DNA of 64,000 nt from Mycobacteroides sp. LB1 (GCF_013449725.1 NZ_JACCFF010000002.1:496001-560000), one strand, 5' to 3'. Shown: positions 53,534-62,771, numbered from the stretch's first letter. Made by a program: numbers and translations. Notes: generated by a model not told the origin, from the letters alone.

Positions 53534-53603
53534 CAAACGCGAGTAGCTCCGCTACGACGACACGGCCCAGCTGGCATAGGCCTTCCACTCAAACGCGAGT
53601 AGC
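53534..53603. repeat. Pair of 14-bp direct repeats
   Basis: CAAACGCGAGTAGC at 53534-53547 and again at 53590-53603, 56 bp apart, in the gap between the TetR gene and the PPE operon. Could be regulator sites for either direction, or a short duplication. Confidence 0.4.
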
Positions 53604-53707
53604 GATACACCTCACCAGAAGTCGATAATTAGCCTCCTAGCTGCATAAATAGCGCACCCTGCAGCGAGTTGACCGTTCACTAGAGCTCATTTTTGGGAGG
53701 AACGCAG

Positions 53708-55204
53708 ATGACCGGACACCTATGGTTCGCCTCTCCACCGGAAGTGCACTCCGCGCTGATATCGGCGGGGCCCGGTACTGGACCTCTGCTCGCGACCTCC
53801 AACGCGTGCCACGCGTTGAGCATCGAATACCGAATCGCCGCAACCGAACTCCAGGAACTTCTGTCCGCGGTACGCGCTGGTATATGGGAGGGACCAAGCG
53901 CTGAACTATGCGTCGCTGCGCACCGGCCGTACGTGGGCTGGCTCCAGAATGCGGCGAACGTCAGTGCGGTTAAGGCCGCACTGATGGAGCAGGCGGCCAC
54001 CGCCTACACCAGCGCATCGGCGGAGATACCCACCATGGGAGAACTCGCGCTCAACCATGCCACCCATATCGCCCTGGTAAGTACGAATTTCTTTGGTATC
54101 AACACCATCCCCATCGCCGTTAATGAGGCCGACTACGTGCGCATGTGGATCCAGGCTGCCACCGCCATGTCTGTTTACGACGGCATCTCCAGCGCAGCTC
54201 ATACCGCGGCACCGCGGCTGCCCCCCGCCCTACCGATACTGAACGCCGGGCCTAGCGGCGTCAACGCTTTCGGAAATTCCTTGCAGCGCAACGAACCTAC
54301 CCTGCTTTCACTCCTCGAAGACATTCTCAAGAAGCTGGTACCACGCGAACTCGCCGACCTCATCGAGGAACTTACCAAGCTCGATCTCCAACGGCTCCTG
54401 GCCTTACTGGTCACCAATCCGGCCGCCGCACTGAAGGTACTCGCACCGCTGATCACGGCACTACTTGGATTCGGACAGTTCTTCAGCATCAGCGTCATGC
54501 TGTGGACATTGCAGATAGGTTCTGCACTAGTCCTTTTCGCCCCGGCCATCGCCCTCCCCCTCGCCATTGCGTTGGCCGACACAAACCGACTCATTCCGAT
54601 CAACGACCCCGCGCCGAAATCGCTACCCACCAACGGAGTTGGCCCTCCCACCTCGCGCTATCCGCTGGAAATGAGCCCCGGAACCTCAACCGCCACGCCC
54701 ACAGCCCCTGCCGCACCGACGTCGACCGTCACGACAACGACCTCGCCTGGAGCGCCCACGACGGCCGGCACCGCCGCTCCATCCGGCTTTCTGCCCTACG
54801 CCGTCCTCGCTGCAGGCCCAGAACCTCCCAGCGGCCCGAACATCACTGAAGGATCCAAGACCCGGACTCCATCCGTGGTGGATGCCTCCGTATGCACAGG
54901 TGCCACACGGGATATATCAAAGGACGCCAGACGGCGGAAGCGTAAGCAGCAGAACGTCATCACAGCGTCTCGGATGTACGTCCGCGAGTTCCTGGACGAG
55001 CCGAAAGCTCCAGACCCCGTCGCTCACCCTGTCACACCGACCTCCCGTTTCGGCGCGAGTGTGTGGGCCCGTACCGGCGTCGTTGACAAAGACCTGACCC
55101 GTGCGCGCGGACTCGTAGAGCGCGAGTCACCGACAATCGCCGAACGGATTTCTTCGCAGCCCCTCATTCCCGGCAGCTGGCCGGACCACGACACGGAACG
55201 ATAA
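53708..55204 (+). CDS. PPE family protein
   Basis: A 498-residue PPE protein with no PE partner beside it. SPPE at 9-12, the WEG motif of WxG100-like proteins at 60-62, and Ala-rich helices up to about 180. A hydrophobic stretch near 250-300 is followed by a Thr/Pro/Ala-rich linker and a basic segment RRRKRKQQN near 405, a C-terminal pattern seen in several PPE proteins. GGGAGG sets the start at 53708. It leads an operon with a siderophore-interacting protein, pointing to type VII secretion and iron uptake. Confidence 0.87.
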   Translation: MTGHLWFASPPEVHSALISAGPGTGPLLATSNACHALSIEYRIAATELQELLSAVRAGIWEGPSAELCVAAHRPYVGWLQNAANVSAVKAALMEQAATAYTSASAEIPTMGELALNHATHIALVSTNFFGINTIPIAVNEADYVRMWIQAATAMSVYDGISSAAHTAAPRLPPALPILNAGPSGVNAFGNSLQRNEPTLLSLLEDILKKLVPRELADLIEELTKLDLQRLLALLVTNPAAALKVLAPLITALLGFGQFFSISVMLWTLQIGSALVLFAPAIALPLAIALADTNRLIPINDPAPKSLPTNGVGPPTSRYPLEMSPGTSTATPTAPAAPTSTVTTTTSPGAPTTAGTAAPSGFLPYAVLAAGPEPPSGPNITEGSKTRTPSVVDASVCTGATRDISKDARRRKRKQQNVITASRMYVREFLDEPKAPDPVAHPVTPTSRFGASVWARTGVVDKDLTRARGLVERESPTIAERISSQPLIPGSWPDHDTER

Positions 55205-55215
55205 GGAAACTCGCC

Positions 55216-55932
55216 ATGACACCTCTCGCCTCGCGCCTGTCGGACCTGGTTTCAGACGTCCTGTTCACCACCGCGCGCATCAGCGAAGTCAGCGAACTAT
55301 CAACGTGTTTCGTCAAAGTCCGACTCGCCAGCGAGGCGTTCCGGCGCACACAGTGGATACCTGGAGACAAGCTGCAGATACGACCGCAACGCGGGTCGTT
55401 ACGAATGCGTGCCTACACACCCATCAATTGGGACCGCCGTGCCGGCAGCACCGATTTGATCGCGTTCAGGCATGGCGACGGCCCCGGCGCCCGCTGGTTC
55501 GAGGACGCTGCCGTCGGCACGGATTGCGATGTGTTCGGACCGAGCCGCTCGCTTGACCTGTCGGATGTGGCCCCCTCGGCGGTCTTTGTCGGAGACGAGA
55601 CCAGCGTGGCCCTTGCGCACGCTCTGCACAGTGTCAACCCGGCGGACCGATATCTCTACGAGACAACGGATCCCAGTGCCCTGATGGCGGTATTAACCGC
55701 CCTCGGACTCGCCGAGAACGTCAAGGTCATGGACAAGTCCGACAATCACGATGCCTTGCTTCAGCTCATCATCGAATCGGTGCAGTCCCCTGGCGAGCCC
55801 AGCGACCTAATCGTCAGCGGTGATGCAGCCACCGTCAGCGCGGTTCGGCGCGGCGCACGCCGATGGGGTGACTACAGACCGCAGATCAAGGCCCGCGCGT
55901 ACTGGGCCCATGGGCGCACGGGGTTGAGCTGA
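55216..55932 (+). CDS. Siderophore-interacting protein (FAD-dependent ferric reductase)
   Basis: A 238-residue protein of the SIP family. The FAD-binding motif RAYT is at 65-68 and FRHGDGPGARW at about 84-94. SIPs reduce Fe(III) in siderophores in the cytoplasm, releasing iron. The gene follows the PPE gene by 11 bp with AAGGAAA, and is two bases from the methyltransferase gene. No metal box (IdeR type) is seen before the operon. Confidence 0.83.
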   Translation: MTPLASRLSDLVSDVLFTTARISEVSELSTCFVKVRLASEAFRRTQWIPGDKLQIRPQRGSLRMRAYTPINWDRRAGSTDLIAFRHGDGPGARWFEDAAVGTDCDVFGPSRSLDLSDVAPSAVFVGDETSVALAHALHSVNPADRYLYETTDPSALMAVLTALGLAENVKVMDKSDNHDALLQLIIESVQSPGEPSDLIVSGDAATVSAVRRGARRWGDYRPQIKARAYWAHGRTGLS

Positions 55933-55933
55933 T

Positions 55934-56617
55934 ATGAACTCCCTGGAGACACCGAAGGTAGTCGGCGTTCTGGAGCGGCTCTTCGGCGAAGCCGAGACCA
56001 CCGATCGGTCCGCGATCGCCGAGCTGCTCGACAACACCGAACCCGGGGCCGATCCCGTAGCCACCGCACTCGACGCCGAAGTGAGTGACTACAAAGAGTT
56101 CTACCACCGTTCGGTTCAGAATTTTCTTTGCGTATCACCGGTTTTCGGTAGGTTTCTCTATATCTGCGGGCGGGCGGTCAACGCCACGCGCATCGTCGAA
56201 TTCGGCACGTCGTTCGGCGTCTCCACCATTCACCTTGCGTGCGCGGTCCGGGACAACGGCGGCGGGTTGGTCGTAGGCACCGAGCTCGAGCAGGCCAAGG
56301 CCACGCGCGCATACGGGCACTTGAAGGAGGCGGGCGTCGACGATCTGGTTGATATCCGCGTCGGCGACGCCCTGGACATGCTGAGTGGCGGCGTTGGCGG
56401 GGCAATCGATCTGGTCCATCTCGATGGCGCAATGAGCTTGTATCGGCCGGTGCTGCAACTGCTGGAGCCACACCTGCGGCCGAATGCACTCATAGTCGCC
56501 GAGAACGCCACCCCCGACTATCTCGACTACATCGAGGACATCGCGACGCCCTACGTGTCGCTGCCGCTGCCGTTCCGGGACGTGCGCGGCAACGAACTCA
56601 CAGTTTTCACGGGGTGA
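55934..56617 (+). CDS. Class I SAM-dependent O-methyltransferase
   Basis: A 227-residue methyltransferase. The SAM-binding motif reads EFGTSFGVS at 89-97, and the acidic motif is DLVHLDGAMSLYRPVLQLLEPHL near 157-178, as in the catechol-O-methyltransferase-like family 3. It starts one base after the SIP stop. In an iron operon it could modify a phenolate or catecholate siderophore, but this is inference. Confidence 0.82.
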   Translation: MNSLETPKVVGVLERLFGEAETTDRSAIAELLDNTEPGADPVATALDAEVSDYKEFYHRSVQNFLCVSPVFGRFLYICGRAVNATRIVEFGTSFGVSTIHLACAVRDNGGGLVVGTELEQAKATRAYGHLKEAGVDDLVDIRVGDALDMLSGGVGGAIDLVHLDGAMSLYRPVLQLLEPHLRPNALIVAENATPDYLDYIEDIATPYVSLPLPFRDVRGNELTVFTG

Positions 56618-56624
56618 AAGCGCG

Positions 56625-57887
56625 TCAGCGTCCCCAGGTGTCTTCCAGCATGCGCGGTTTGGAGGCCTGGTAGCCGCCGATACCAAGCACGGTGATCGCG
56701 ACAAGCAGGAGCCCGAACGGCGCATACCAACTGCCGGTCACGTCGTGCAGCACGCCGAACAGCACCGGGCCCAGGCATGCGACGGCATACCCAACCCCCT
56801 GGGTGAAACCGGACAGAGCCGCGGAACCGGCCGCGGTGCGGGTACGCAAGTTCACCAGCGTCAGCCCCAGCGGGAAGGTGGACGGCCCGAAGCCGAGCGC
56901 GATCACCCACACCGCAGTCGCGGTCATCGGCAGGAACAACAGGCCACCGAATCCGATAAGGAAGCAGACAAGGCAGGCCGCGACGACCGGGAACGGGTTG
57001 CGCATGCGAGCAGCCAACGGCGGGATTGCCAGCGTGCCAACGAATCCCACAGCAGAGAACAAGGCCACCATCACCCCGCCAAGTGAAGCGCTGCCACCAG
57101 CCGAGGTCAATATCGCCGGGATCCAGGTGAACATCGAATAGGTGACAAGGGAGGTCATACCGAACATGCCGGCCATGCCCCAGGCCAAGGGTGAACGCCA
57201 AACTTGGCCCACGGCAGACGAATCCGCGTGCGGTTCGGCAGAGTGGTCAGCGACATCATGACCACGGCGTGCGATGACGACACCGATCCACGGCAGCAGG
57301 GCCGCCACCGGAACGATCAACCAGGCGGCCAGCGAGAATCGCCACCCGTAGGCATTGGCGAGCGGAACCGCAGTCAATGCCGGAATGGTGGTTCCGATCT
57401 GCAGCACCGTCAAGTAGGAGGCGCTCATCAGGGCGACGCGGTGCGAGAAGTACCGCTTGACCAACGGTGGGATCACCACGTTGCCGATGCCCATGCCAAG
57501 CAGCGCCACGCAGGACAGCACGAGGAGCCCGCCGGTCGAGTTCATCGCGGGCCGGGCCGCCATACCGATGACGGTGGCCACCACGGCGGCCAACGTCGTG
57601 CGCTCCAGACCGAACCGCTCGGTCAGCGCGGGTGTCACCAGTCCAGCGACCGCGAACATGGCCGTCGGCAGCATCCCGAACACACCGATCACCGCGGAGC
57701 CGAACCCGATTTCCCGCGAGATCTCGGTCAGCAGCGGAGTCAGCGAGGTGACCGCGGACCGCAGGCACAACGCGAACAGCAGGATCGCAACCAGCACCAT
57801 CAGGCGCCCACGGCGCAGCGCGGCAGCCGATACGGCCCGCATCGAATCGTGCGAGTCGGTTCGGGTGGTGTGCGCGGTCGTGGTCAA
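56625..57887 (-). CDS. MFS transporter, CynX/NimT type
   Basis: A 420-residue major-facilitator protein with 12 helices. The opening (LFALCLRSAVTSLTPLLTEISREIGF) and GMGIGNVVIPPLVKRYF are typical of CynX/NimT/MdrA-like exporters. The TTG at 57887 is taken as start because AGAGGAGG lies four bases upstream; an earlier TTG would place this ribosome site inside the gene. Divergent from a GntR regulator, its likely controller. Confidence 0.87.
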   Translation of the reverse strand: MTTTAHTTRTDSHDSMRAVSAAALRRGRLMVLVAILLFALCLRSAVTSLTPLLTEISREIGFGSAVIGVFGMLPTAMFAVAGLVTPALTERFGLERTTLAAVVATVIGMAARPAMNSTGGLLVLSCVALLGMGIGNVVIPPLVKRYFSHRVALMSASYLTVLQIGTTIPALTAVPLANAYGWRFSLAAWLIVPVAALLPWIGVVIARRGHDVADHSAEPHADSSAVGQVWRSPLAWGMAGMFGMTSLVTYSMFTWIPAILTSAGGSASLGGVMVALFSAVGFVGTLAIPPLAARMRNPFPVVAACLVCFLIGFGGLLFLPMTATAVWVIALGFGPSTFPLGLTLVNLRTRTAAGSAALSGFTQGVGYAVACLGPVLFGVLHDVTGSWYAPFGLLLVAITVLGIGGYQASKPRMLEDTWGR

Positions 57888-57913
57888 CGTTCCTCCTCTA
57901 AGCAACTCGGCAA

Positions 57914-57943
57914 ATCATAGGATGAATGGATGAATAGGTACAA
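57914..57943 (-). promoter_or_regulatory. Promoter of the MFS gene with direct repeats
   Basis: On the minus strand TTGTAC (57943 to 57938), an 18-bp spacer and TATGAT (57919 to 57914) form a promoter with a 20-base leader to the TTG start. The spacer holds two GGATGAAT repeats (57920-57935), and TTGTACCTA resembles half of a GntR/FadR operator. Confidence 0.5.
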
Positions 57944-57976
57944 CGTGATTTCCGCCGCACGCTACGATGGGCCGTC

Positions 57977-58681
57977 ATGCAGCCGGTCCGTCGCCAAACA
58001 CTGATTGGCCAGGTCACCGAGCAACTCCGCGAGGAGATTCTGTCGGGACGCTGGGCCGTCGGCGCGCGCATCCCCACTGAACCCGAATTGTGCGAGCTCA
58101 CCGGGACCTCCCGCAACACAATTAGGGAGGCCGTCCAGGCCCTGGCGCACGCCGGGATGCTGGAACGACGCCAGGGCTCCGGCACCTACGTGCTGTCGGT
58201 GGGCGGCAGCGGCTCGGCCATCGGCGACTATTTCGCCGCCGCCAACGACCGCGACCTCATCGAACTACGACAGACCCTCGAAGTGACCGCAGCCGGCCTC
58301 GCCGCACAGCGACGTGATGAGGATGACATCGAGCACCTGCGCGCCTTGCTGCGGCGGCGCAACGAATTATGGGCGCCCAGCCAGGTCGCACCCCAGCTCG
58401 TCGAGGACGCCATCTCCACCGATATCGCGGTTCACCGGGCCGTGGTCGCCGCCAGCCACAATGCCCTCTACCTGGAGCTTTACGATTCGCTACTGGGGTT
58501 GATGGACCATTACATGCGCGGCAACCCGATCGGCGCGGAATGCTCGTTCGAGCACGAACACACCAAGCTCGTGGAGTCCGTTATCGCGGGCGATATCGAT
58601 GCCGCCAAGGCCGCCACCGAGCAGCTCTTCACCGAGCTGAGCCTGCGCCGCCGGAACTTTCCTCACCATCCACACGACTAG
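57977..58681 (+). CDS. GntR family (FadR subfamily) regulator
   Basis: A 234-residue regulator. Winged helix at about 10-72 (VTEQLREEILSGRWAVGARIPTEPELCELTGTSRNTIREAVQALAHAGMLERRQGSGTYV), then the FCD ligand domain with the metal-binding Asp/His triad likely in DIAVHRAVVAASHN and HEHTKLVESV. It is divergent from the MFS gene and is the first gene of a run with the copper chaperone and DyP genes. Confidence 0.88.
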   Translation: MQPVRRQTLIGQVTEQLREEILSGRWAVGARIPTEPELCELTGTSRNTIREAVQALAHAGMLERRQGSGTYVLSVGGSGSAIGDYFAAANDRDLIELRQTLEVTAAGLAAQRRDEDDIEHLRALLRRRNELWAPSQVAPQLVEDAISTDIAVHRAVVAASHNALYLELYDSLLGLMDHYMRGNPIGAECSFEHEHTKLVESVIAGDIDAAKAATEQLFTELSLRRRNFPHHPHD

Positions 58682-58687
58682 CTGAAC

Positions 58688-59152
58688 GTGAAGATCGTCA
58701 TTCCGGCAGCGGTCGCGCTGTCACTGCTCGCGGGCTGTTCGGCGCATGAGCCCGTACCGTCCACCCAGGCCTCCGAGGTAACCATTACCGACCAGTGGGC
58801 CAAGTCGGCCCCAGACGGATCCATGACCTCCGTGTTCGGCACCGTGCACAACACCGGGACAGGTGAGGCACGCATCGTGTCCGCCACCTCGCCCGCCGCG
58901 AGCTCGGTGGAACTGCACGAGGTAACGGCCGACGGAAAGATGCGCCCCAAGGAGGGCGGGGTCGCCATTCCCGCCAACGGCGAACACAAGCTGACCCCCG
59001 GTGGCGATCACGTCATGCTCATGGGACTGACCGCCCCCCTACGCCCGGGCCAGGACGTCGTCATCACGCTGGCCTTCCAAGATGGCTCGACCAAGCCCCT
59101 CACCGCGCAGATCCGGGACTTCGCGGGCGGTAACGAGAACTACCAGCCCTGA
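58688..59152 (+). CDS. Copper chaperone PCu(A)C, lipoprotein
   Basis: A 154-residue exported protein with a lipobox (LLAGC, Cys17) and the PCu(A)C copper site: His77, Met85, then His108-x-Met110. It would deliver Cu(I) on the outer face, for example to cytochrome oxidase. It starts at a GTG six bases after the GntR stop and two bases before the DyP gene, so all three are probably one transcript. Confidence 0.87.
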   Translation: MKIVIPAAVALSLLAGCSAHEPVPSTQASEVTITDQWAKSAPDGSMTSVFGTVHNTGTGEARIVSATSPAASSVELHEVTADGKMRPKEGGVAIPANGEHKLTPGGDHVMLMGLTAPLRPGQDVVITLAFQDGSTKPLTAQIRDFAGGNENYQP

Positions 59153-59154
59153 GC

Positions 59155-60354
59155 ATGACGCGCCGTTCATTCTCCCGACGGGGACTCATCGTCGGCGGTG
59201 GCGCCGCAGCCGCCCTGACCGCAGGCGCCGGATTGTCGGCGTGGTCGGCCCAGTCCGAAGCGGCACGCGCGCAGAGCGCGCCCGCAGTCGAACCGTTCTA
59301 CGGCGAGCACCAGGCCGGGATCACCACCTCGCCGCAATCGCACGCACTGTTCCTCGCGCTGGATCTGCTGCCCGCGCCGGAGCAGACAGCACGCGAGAAT
59401 CTACGGTCGGTCTTGCGTCTGTGGACCACCGATGCGGCCAGGCTCACCCAGGGGCTGCCCGCGCTGGCCGATACCGAGCCGGAATTAGCCACGCCCACAG
59501 CACGATTGACGGTCACCGCGGGTCTTGGCCCCTCGGCGTTCACCAAGGCCGGCCTCGCCGACAAGTGTCCGACCTCGGCGAGTGACTTCCCCACCTTCTC
59601 CACCGACCGGCTCGACAAGCGTTGGTGTGGAGGGGACCTCCTGCTGCAGATATGCGCCGACGACATGCTTCTGGTGACGCACGCCGCCCGAGTGCTTCTG
59701 AAGAATGTGCGCTCATTGGCCACCGAAAGGTGGCGCCAGACCGGATTCCGGACGCCGCGCGCGGAAGATCCGTCCGGCGGCACGATGCGCAATCTCATGG
59801 GGCAGGTCGACGGCACCGTGAACCCCAGCACCGCCGAGCTCGACAGCCTGCTGTGGCACCAGGGTGACGATCACGAGTGGCTCAGGGGTGGAACACTTCT
59901 CGTCCTTCGCCGAATCACGATGGACCTTGACGGATGGGATCAGCTGGATGGCAAGCTCCGGGATCTGGTGATGGGCAGACGCGCAGACAACGGCGCGCCA
60001 CTATCGGGCGAGAAGGAATCCGACGAGCCCGACCTGGAGATGAACCGCGGTGGCATCCCCGTCATCCCGGCGACCGCACATATCGCGCTCGCCCGTCACC
60101 GCAACCCGCACGAGAAGTTCCTGCGCCGCCCGTACAACTTCGACGACGCCCCGCTGCCGGGCACATCATCGAATTCCGGCCTGGTTTTCGCCGCATACCA
60201 ACGTGATATCGCCACCCAGTTCGTCCCGGTGCAGCGACGCCTGGCCGAAAGGGACGAATTCAATCAGTGGAATACCGCGGTCGGGTCCGCCGTATTCGTC
60301 ATGCCGCCGGGCGCCACGGAAGACGGTTATCTCGGCCGGTCGCTGCTGGGTTAA
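59155..60354 (+). CDS. Dye-decolorising (DyP-type) peroxidase, Tat-exported
   Basis: A 399-residue heme peroxidase. A twin-arginine signal (TRRSFSRRGLIVGG) opens it; GxxDG (GQVDG, Asp219) is the distal catalytic motif and the heme ligand is probably His309 in ATAHIALA, ahead of HRNPHEKF. In streptomycetes a DyP gene is linked with PCu(A)C-type copper chaperones; here the same association is seen. Substrate unknown. Confidence 0.88.
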   Translation: MTRRSFSRRGLIVGGGAAAALTAGAGLSAWSAQSEAARAQSAPAVEPFYGEHQAGITTSPQSHALFLALDLLPAPEQTARENLRSVLRLWTTDAARLTQGLPALADTEPELATPTARLTVTAGLGPSAFTKAGLADKCPTSASDFPTFSTDRLDKRWCGGDLLLQICADDMLLVTHAARVLLKNVRSLATERWRQTGFRTPRAEDPSGGTMRNLMGQVDGTVNPSTAELDSLLWHQGDDHEWLRGGTLLVLRRITMDLDGWDQLDGKLRDLVMGRRADNGAPLSGEKESDEPDLEMNRGGIPVIPATAHIALARHRNPHEKFLRRPYNFDDAPLPGTSSNSGLVFAAYQRDIATQFVPVQRRLAERDEFNQWNTAVGSAVFVMPPGATEDGYLGRSLLG

Positions 60355-60421
60355 CGGGCCACGCCCCTAGGCCGACTGCGCGGATTACCGGTTCAGTCGC
60401 CATCTCGGCCATAGAAACTCC

Positions 60422-60450
60422 TTGCAAGTTAGGGTTACCTAAGTTTCAAT
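60422..60450 (+). promoter_or_regulatory. Promoter with TTAGG/CCTAA dyad, MerR-like gene
   Basis: TTGCAA (60422-60427), 17 bp, TTCAAT (60445-60450), then six bases to the GTG at 60457, a leaderless layout. TTAGG-GTTA-CCTAA (60429-60442) lies between -35 and -10, the usual place of a MerR-family operator. Confidence 0.5.
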
Positions 60451-60456
60451 GGTCAA

Positions 60457-61107
60457 GTGAGCTTGATGTCAAGACCCCTCTCCGTGGAACCCACGGTGAA
60501 CATCGGTGAAGCCGCCGCCCTCTACGGCCTTGCCCCGTCGACTCTGCGTTGGTGGGAGAAACAGGGCGTCCTGGATTCGCCGACACAGCGGGGCGGCCGC
60601 CGCACCTACACCGAGCGAGACCTGCGGCGCATCGGCATCGCGTATCTGTGCTGTGTCACCGGGATGATGCCGCTACGCCAGACGGCCGTCGTGACATCGC
60701 ATACGACCCAACCCGATACCTGGCGCAGCGTGGTCACCGAACAGGTCGCGGACATCTCCGCACGGATCGACCGCCTCGACCGCGCCCGCGAATACCTCAA
60801 CCACTTGCTGTCCTGCCAGAACGAGGACATCGTCGATTGCCCCTACCTGGACGGTGAGCTCCGCATCCGCACCCCACGAGGACGCGCGGCCGGCCTGGAC
60901 CTGGTAACCGCGGCACGGAGCACGCCCGCCCCCTTGATCGAGATCTGTGACGAAACCCCATCCGACCGCTCCCCGACATGCTTCTTTTGCGGCCGCGGGC
61001 TCACCCCGCGAGGAAAGGGACGTCCGCAGCGTTACTGCTCCCCCGCCTGCAAGCAGCGTGCTTATCGGCAGCGCCGCAGTAGTGAACCAGCCGGTGAAGT
61101 CGCCTGA
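60457..61107 (+). CDS. MerR-like regulator with C-terminal zinc finger
   Basis: A 216-residue protein. The MerR-type winged helix is at about 12-60 (VNIGEAAALYGLAPSTLRWWEKQGVLDSPTQRGGRRTYTERDLRRIG), followed by a coiled region (VTEQVADISARIDRLDRAREYLNHLL) and a Cys pair (LSCQNEDIVDCP). The end has a zinc finger, CFFCGRGLTPRGKGRPQRYCSPACKQRAYRQRR, uncommon in MerR proteins and possibly a second DNA contact. The GTG at 60457 fits a leaderless message; ATG 60466 is the alternative. Confidence 0.8.
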   Translation: MSLMSRPLSVEPTVNIGEAAALYGLAPSTLRWWEKQGVLDSPTQRGGRRTYTERDLRRIGIAYLCCVTGMMPLRQTAVVTSHTTQPDTWRSVVTEQVADISARIDRLDRAREYLNHLLSCQNEDIVDCPYLDGELRIRTPRGRAAGLDLVTAARSTPAPLIEICDETPSDRSPTCFFCGRGLTPRGKGRPQRYCSPACKQRAYRQRRSSEPAGEVA

Positions 61108-61127
61108 TTCACGGTATGAAATGACAT

Positions 61128-62771
61128 GTGACCCCGCCCGCGCCTGAATCGCCGGATCCGCTTCCACAGATTGCCCGGGCCCGCTCCATCCTGTTCTCTG
61201 CCCCACCGGCGGGACGGCGCTGGAGCATCGGACTCCGCGCGGGTGCCGCCGTCGCCATTCCCGGAGCATTGGTCGTCGCCGCCGGTTACCCCAATGCCGC
61301 GCTCTACGTGACCTATGGGGCATTCGCGGTCCTGTACGGAGAGGGCCGCCCTTACCGGGTGCGTGCCGCCGTCGTGGCCACCGCGGGCGTCGCATTGATG
61401 TTCATCGCCGCACTCGGTGCCATCGTCGGTACGTACGCGCCGGGCGGTGTCGCCAACAAGGCGGTAACCATCCTCACTCTGACCGCGGTCGCGATCCCGG
61501 TCGTGTACACCGTCGATGCACTTCGGCTCGGGCCGCCGGGCGCGTTGTTCTTCGTCCTGGTGTGCGGCGGCGCGCTCGGTGCCACCGAATGGGGTGTGGA
61601 TCCGACCCAGATCCTCATCTGCGCAAGCCTGGGAGCAGTTGCGGCGGTGGCCGTTTCGATGGCAGGAGCCGCAACCGATCGCCACAAACCCGAACGTGTC
61701 GCGGTGCAGCGAGCAGTTGATGCAGTCGAAACCTATGCCCAGCCCGGTAATACAACAGTCGATGCCCGGCACGCTGCGGGCGCGGCGATCTCCTCGGCGT
61801 GGACGGCCCTCCACGATGCGGGACTGTCCACCAGTTCCGATTCACCCTTGGTGACGACGATGCTCGATACCCATCGCAGATTTACCGAGACCGCGGTCGG
61901 CAACAAGATGGTGCTCGACCATCTCATCCCCGGCGATCACGTCCTCGTCGTGCGACCCAGCATCTGGTACCGGTTACGCCGCTCGGTGCGGTTCCGTTCG
62001 CACGCCACCATCACGGCAGGACGGGTCGGCATCGCCTGCCTCGGGGCCGGAGTACTGAGTGCCGCGGTCGGCCTGACGCGACCGCAGTGGGCGATCCTGA
62101 GCGCCCTCGTGATCGTCCATCTGGGTCCGGACCGGCTGCACGGCACAGTGCGTGGGCTGCAGCGGTTTGCAGGAACACTCATCGGACTCGGCCTGTTCGC
62201 GGTGCTCTATCAACTGTCTCTCACCGGATACGCGCTCATCGCGGCCATCGCGACACTGCAGTTCTGCACCGAGCTGTTCCTACCGCGTAACTATGCCGTC
62301 GCCGTCATGTTCGTGACCCCCATTGCACTGTTGTCCGCGGGTGTGGTCACTCTGCACGGATCGGTCATATCGATCGTGCGCGATCGCCTGGCCGAAACGA
62401 TGATCGGCGTCGCTGTGGCCATGGCCTCGATGTACCTGATCGCACCGCGTGCCCATCGCCGGACCTTCGCTTTTACCGAGGCCCGGATCCGGAAGGCGGC
62501 TCTCGGACTCGTCGTGACCGCGCGAGCCGTGCCCGCCCATGACGCGGCCTACGCCGAGGCCCGCGACCTGTCCTTCGAACTCGAAGGCGCGATTCGGGCC
62601 GGGGTGGACAGCGCACACGACGAATCCGAGTGGCTCCAGGTGCACTGGCCCGCTCATGCCGCACTCATTCACCACGGCTATGACCTGGTGGCGGCCTGCT
62701 GGGCCACACCGCCCGGCGAGATGCTGGCCGATGCCGACCGCTGGGAACAATGCTTCAGCACCAACGCCTGA
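61128..62771 (+). CDS. FUSC family membrane protein (aromatic-acid-exporter-like)
   Basis: A 547-residue protein with two membrane bundles: about five helices in 40-180 and again about five in 290-420, separated by a soluble part, as in FUSC/YccS-type transporters. A cytoplasmic C-terminal domain (FELEGAIRAGVDSAHDESEWLQVHWPAHAALIHHGYDLVAACW) closes it. Family members export aromatic acids or similar compounds. Start is a GTG 20 bp after the MerR-like gene, which may regulate it. Confidence 0.82.
   Translation: MTPPAPESPDPLPQIARARSILFSAPPAGRRWSIGLRAGAAVAIPGALVVAAGYPNAALYVTYGAFAVLYGEGRPYRVRAAVVATAGVALMFIAALGAIVGTYAPGGVANKAVTILTLTAVAIPVVYTVDALRLGPPGALFFVLVCGGALGATEWGVDPTQILICASLGAVAAVAVSMAGAATDRHKPERVAVQRAVDAVETYAQPGNTTVDARHAAGAAISSAWTALHDAGLSTSSDSPLVTTMLDTHRRFTETAVGNKMVLDHLIPGDHVLVVRPSIWYRLRRSVRFRSHATITAGRVGIACLGAGVLSAAVGLTRPQWAILSALVIVHLGPDRLHGTVRGLQRFAGTLIGLGLFAVLYQLSLTGYALIAAIATLQFCTELFLPRNYAVAVMFVTPIALLSAGVVTLHGSVISIVRDRLAETMIGVAVAMASMYLIAPRAHRRTFAFTEARIRKAALGLVVTARAVPAHDAAYAEARDLSFELEGAIRAGVDSAHDESEWLQVHWPAHAALIHHGYDLVAACWATPPGEMLADADRWEQCFSTNA

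Noticed and set aside
60429..60442. IdeR/DtxR iron box (TTAGG...CCTAA)
   Set aside because: The half-sites are 4 bp apart instead of 9 as in the 19-bp IdeR consensus; a MerR-type operator fits its position better.
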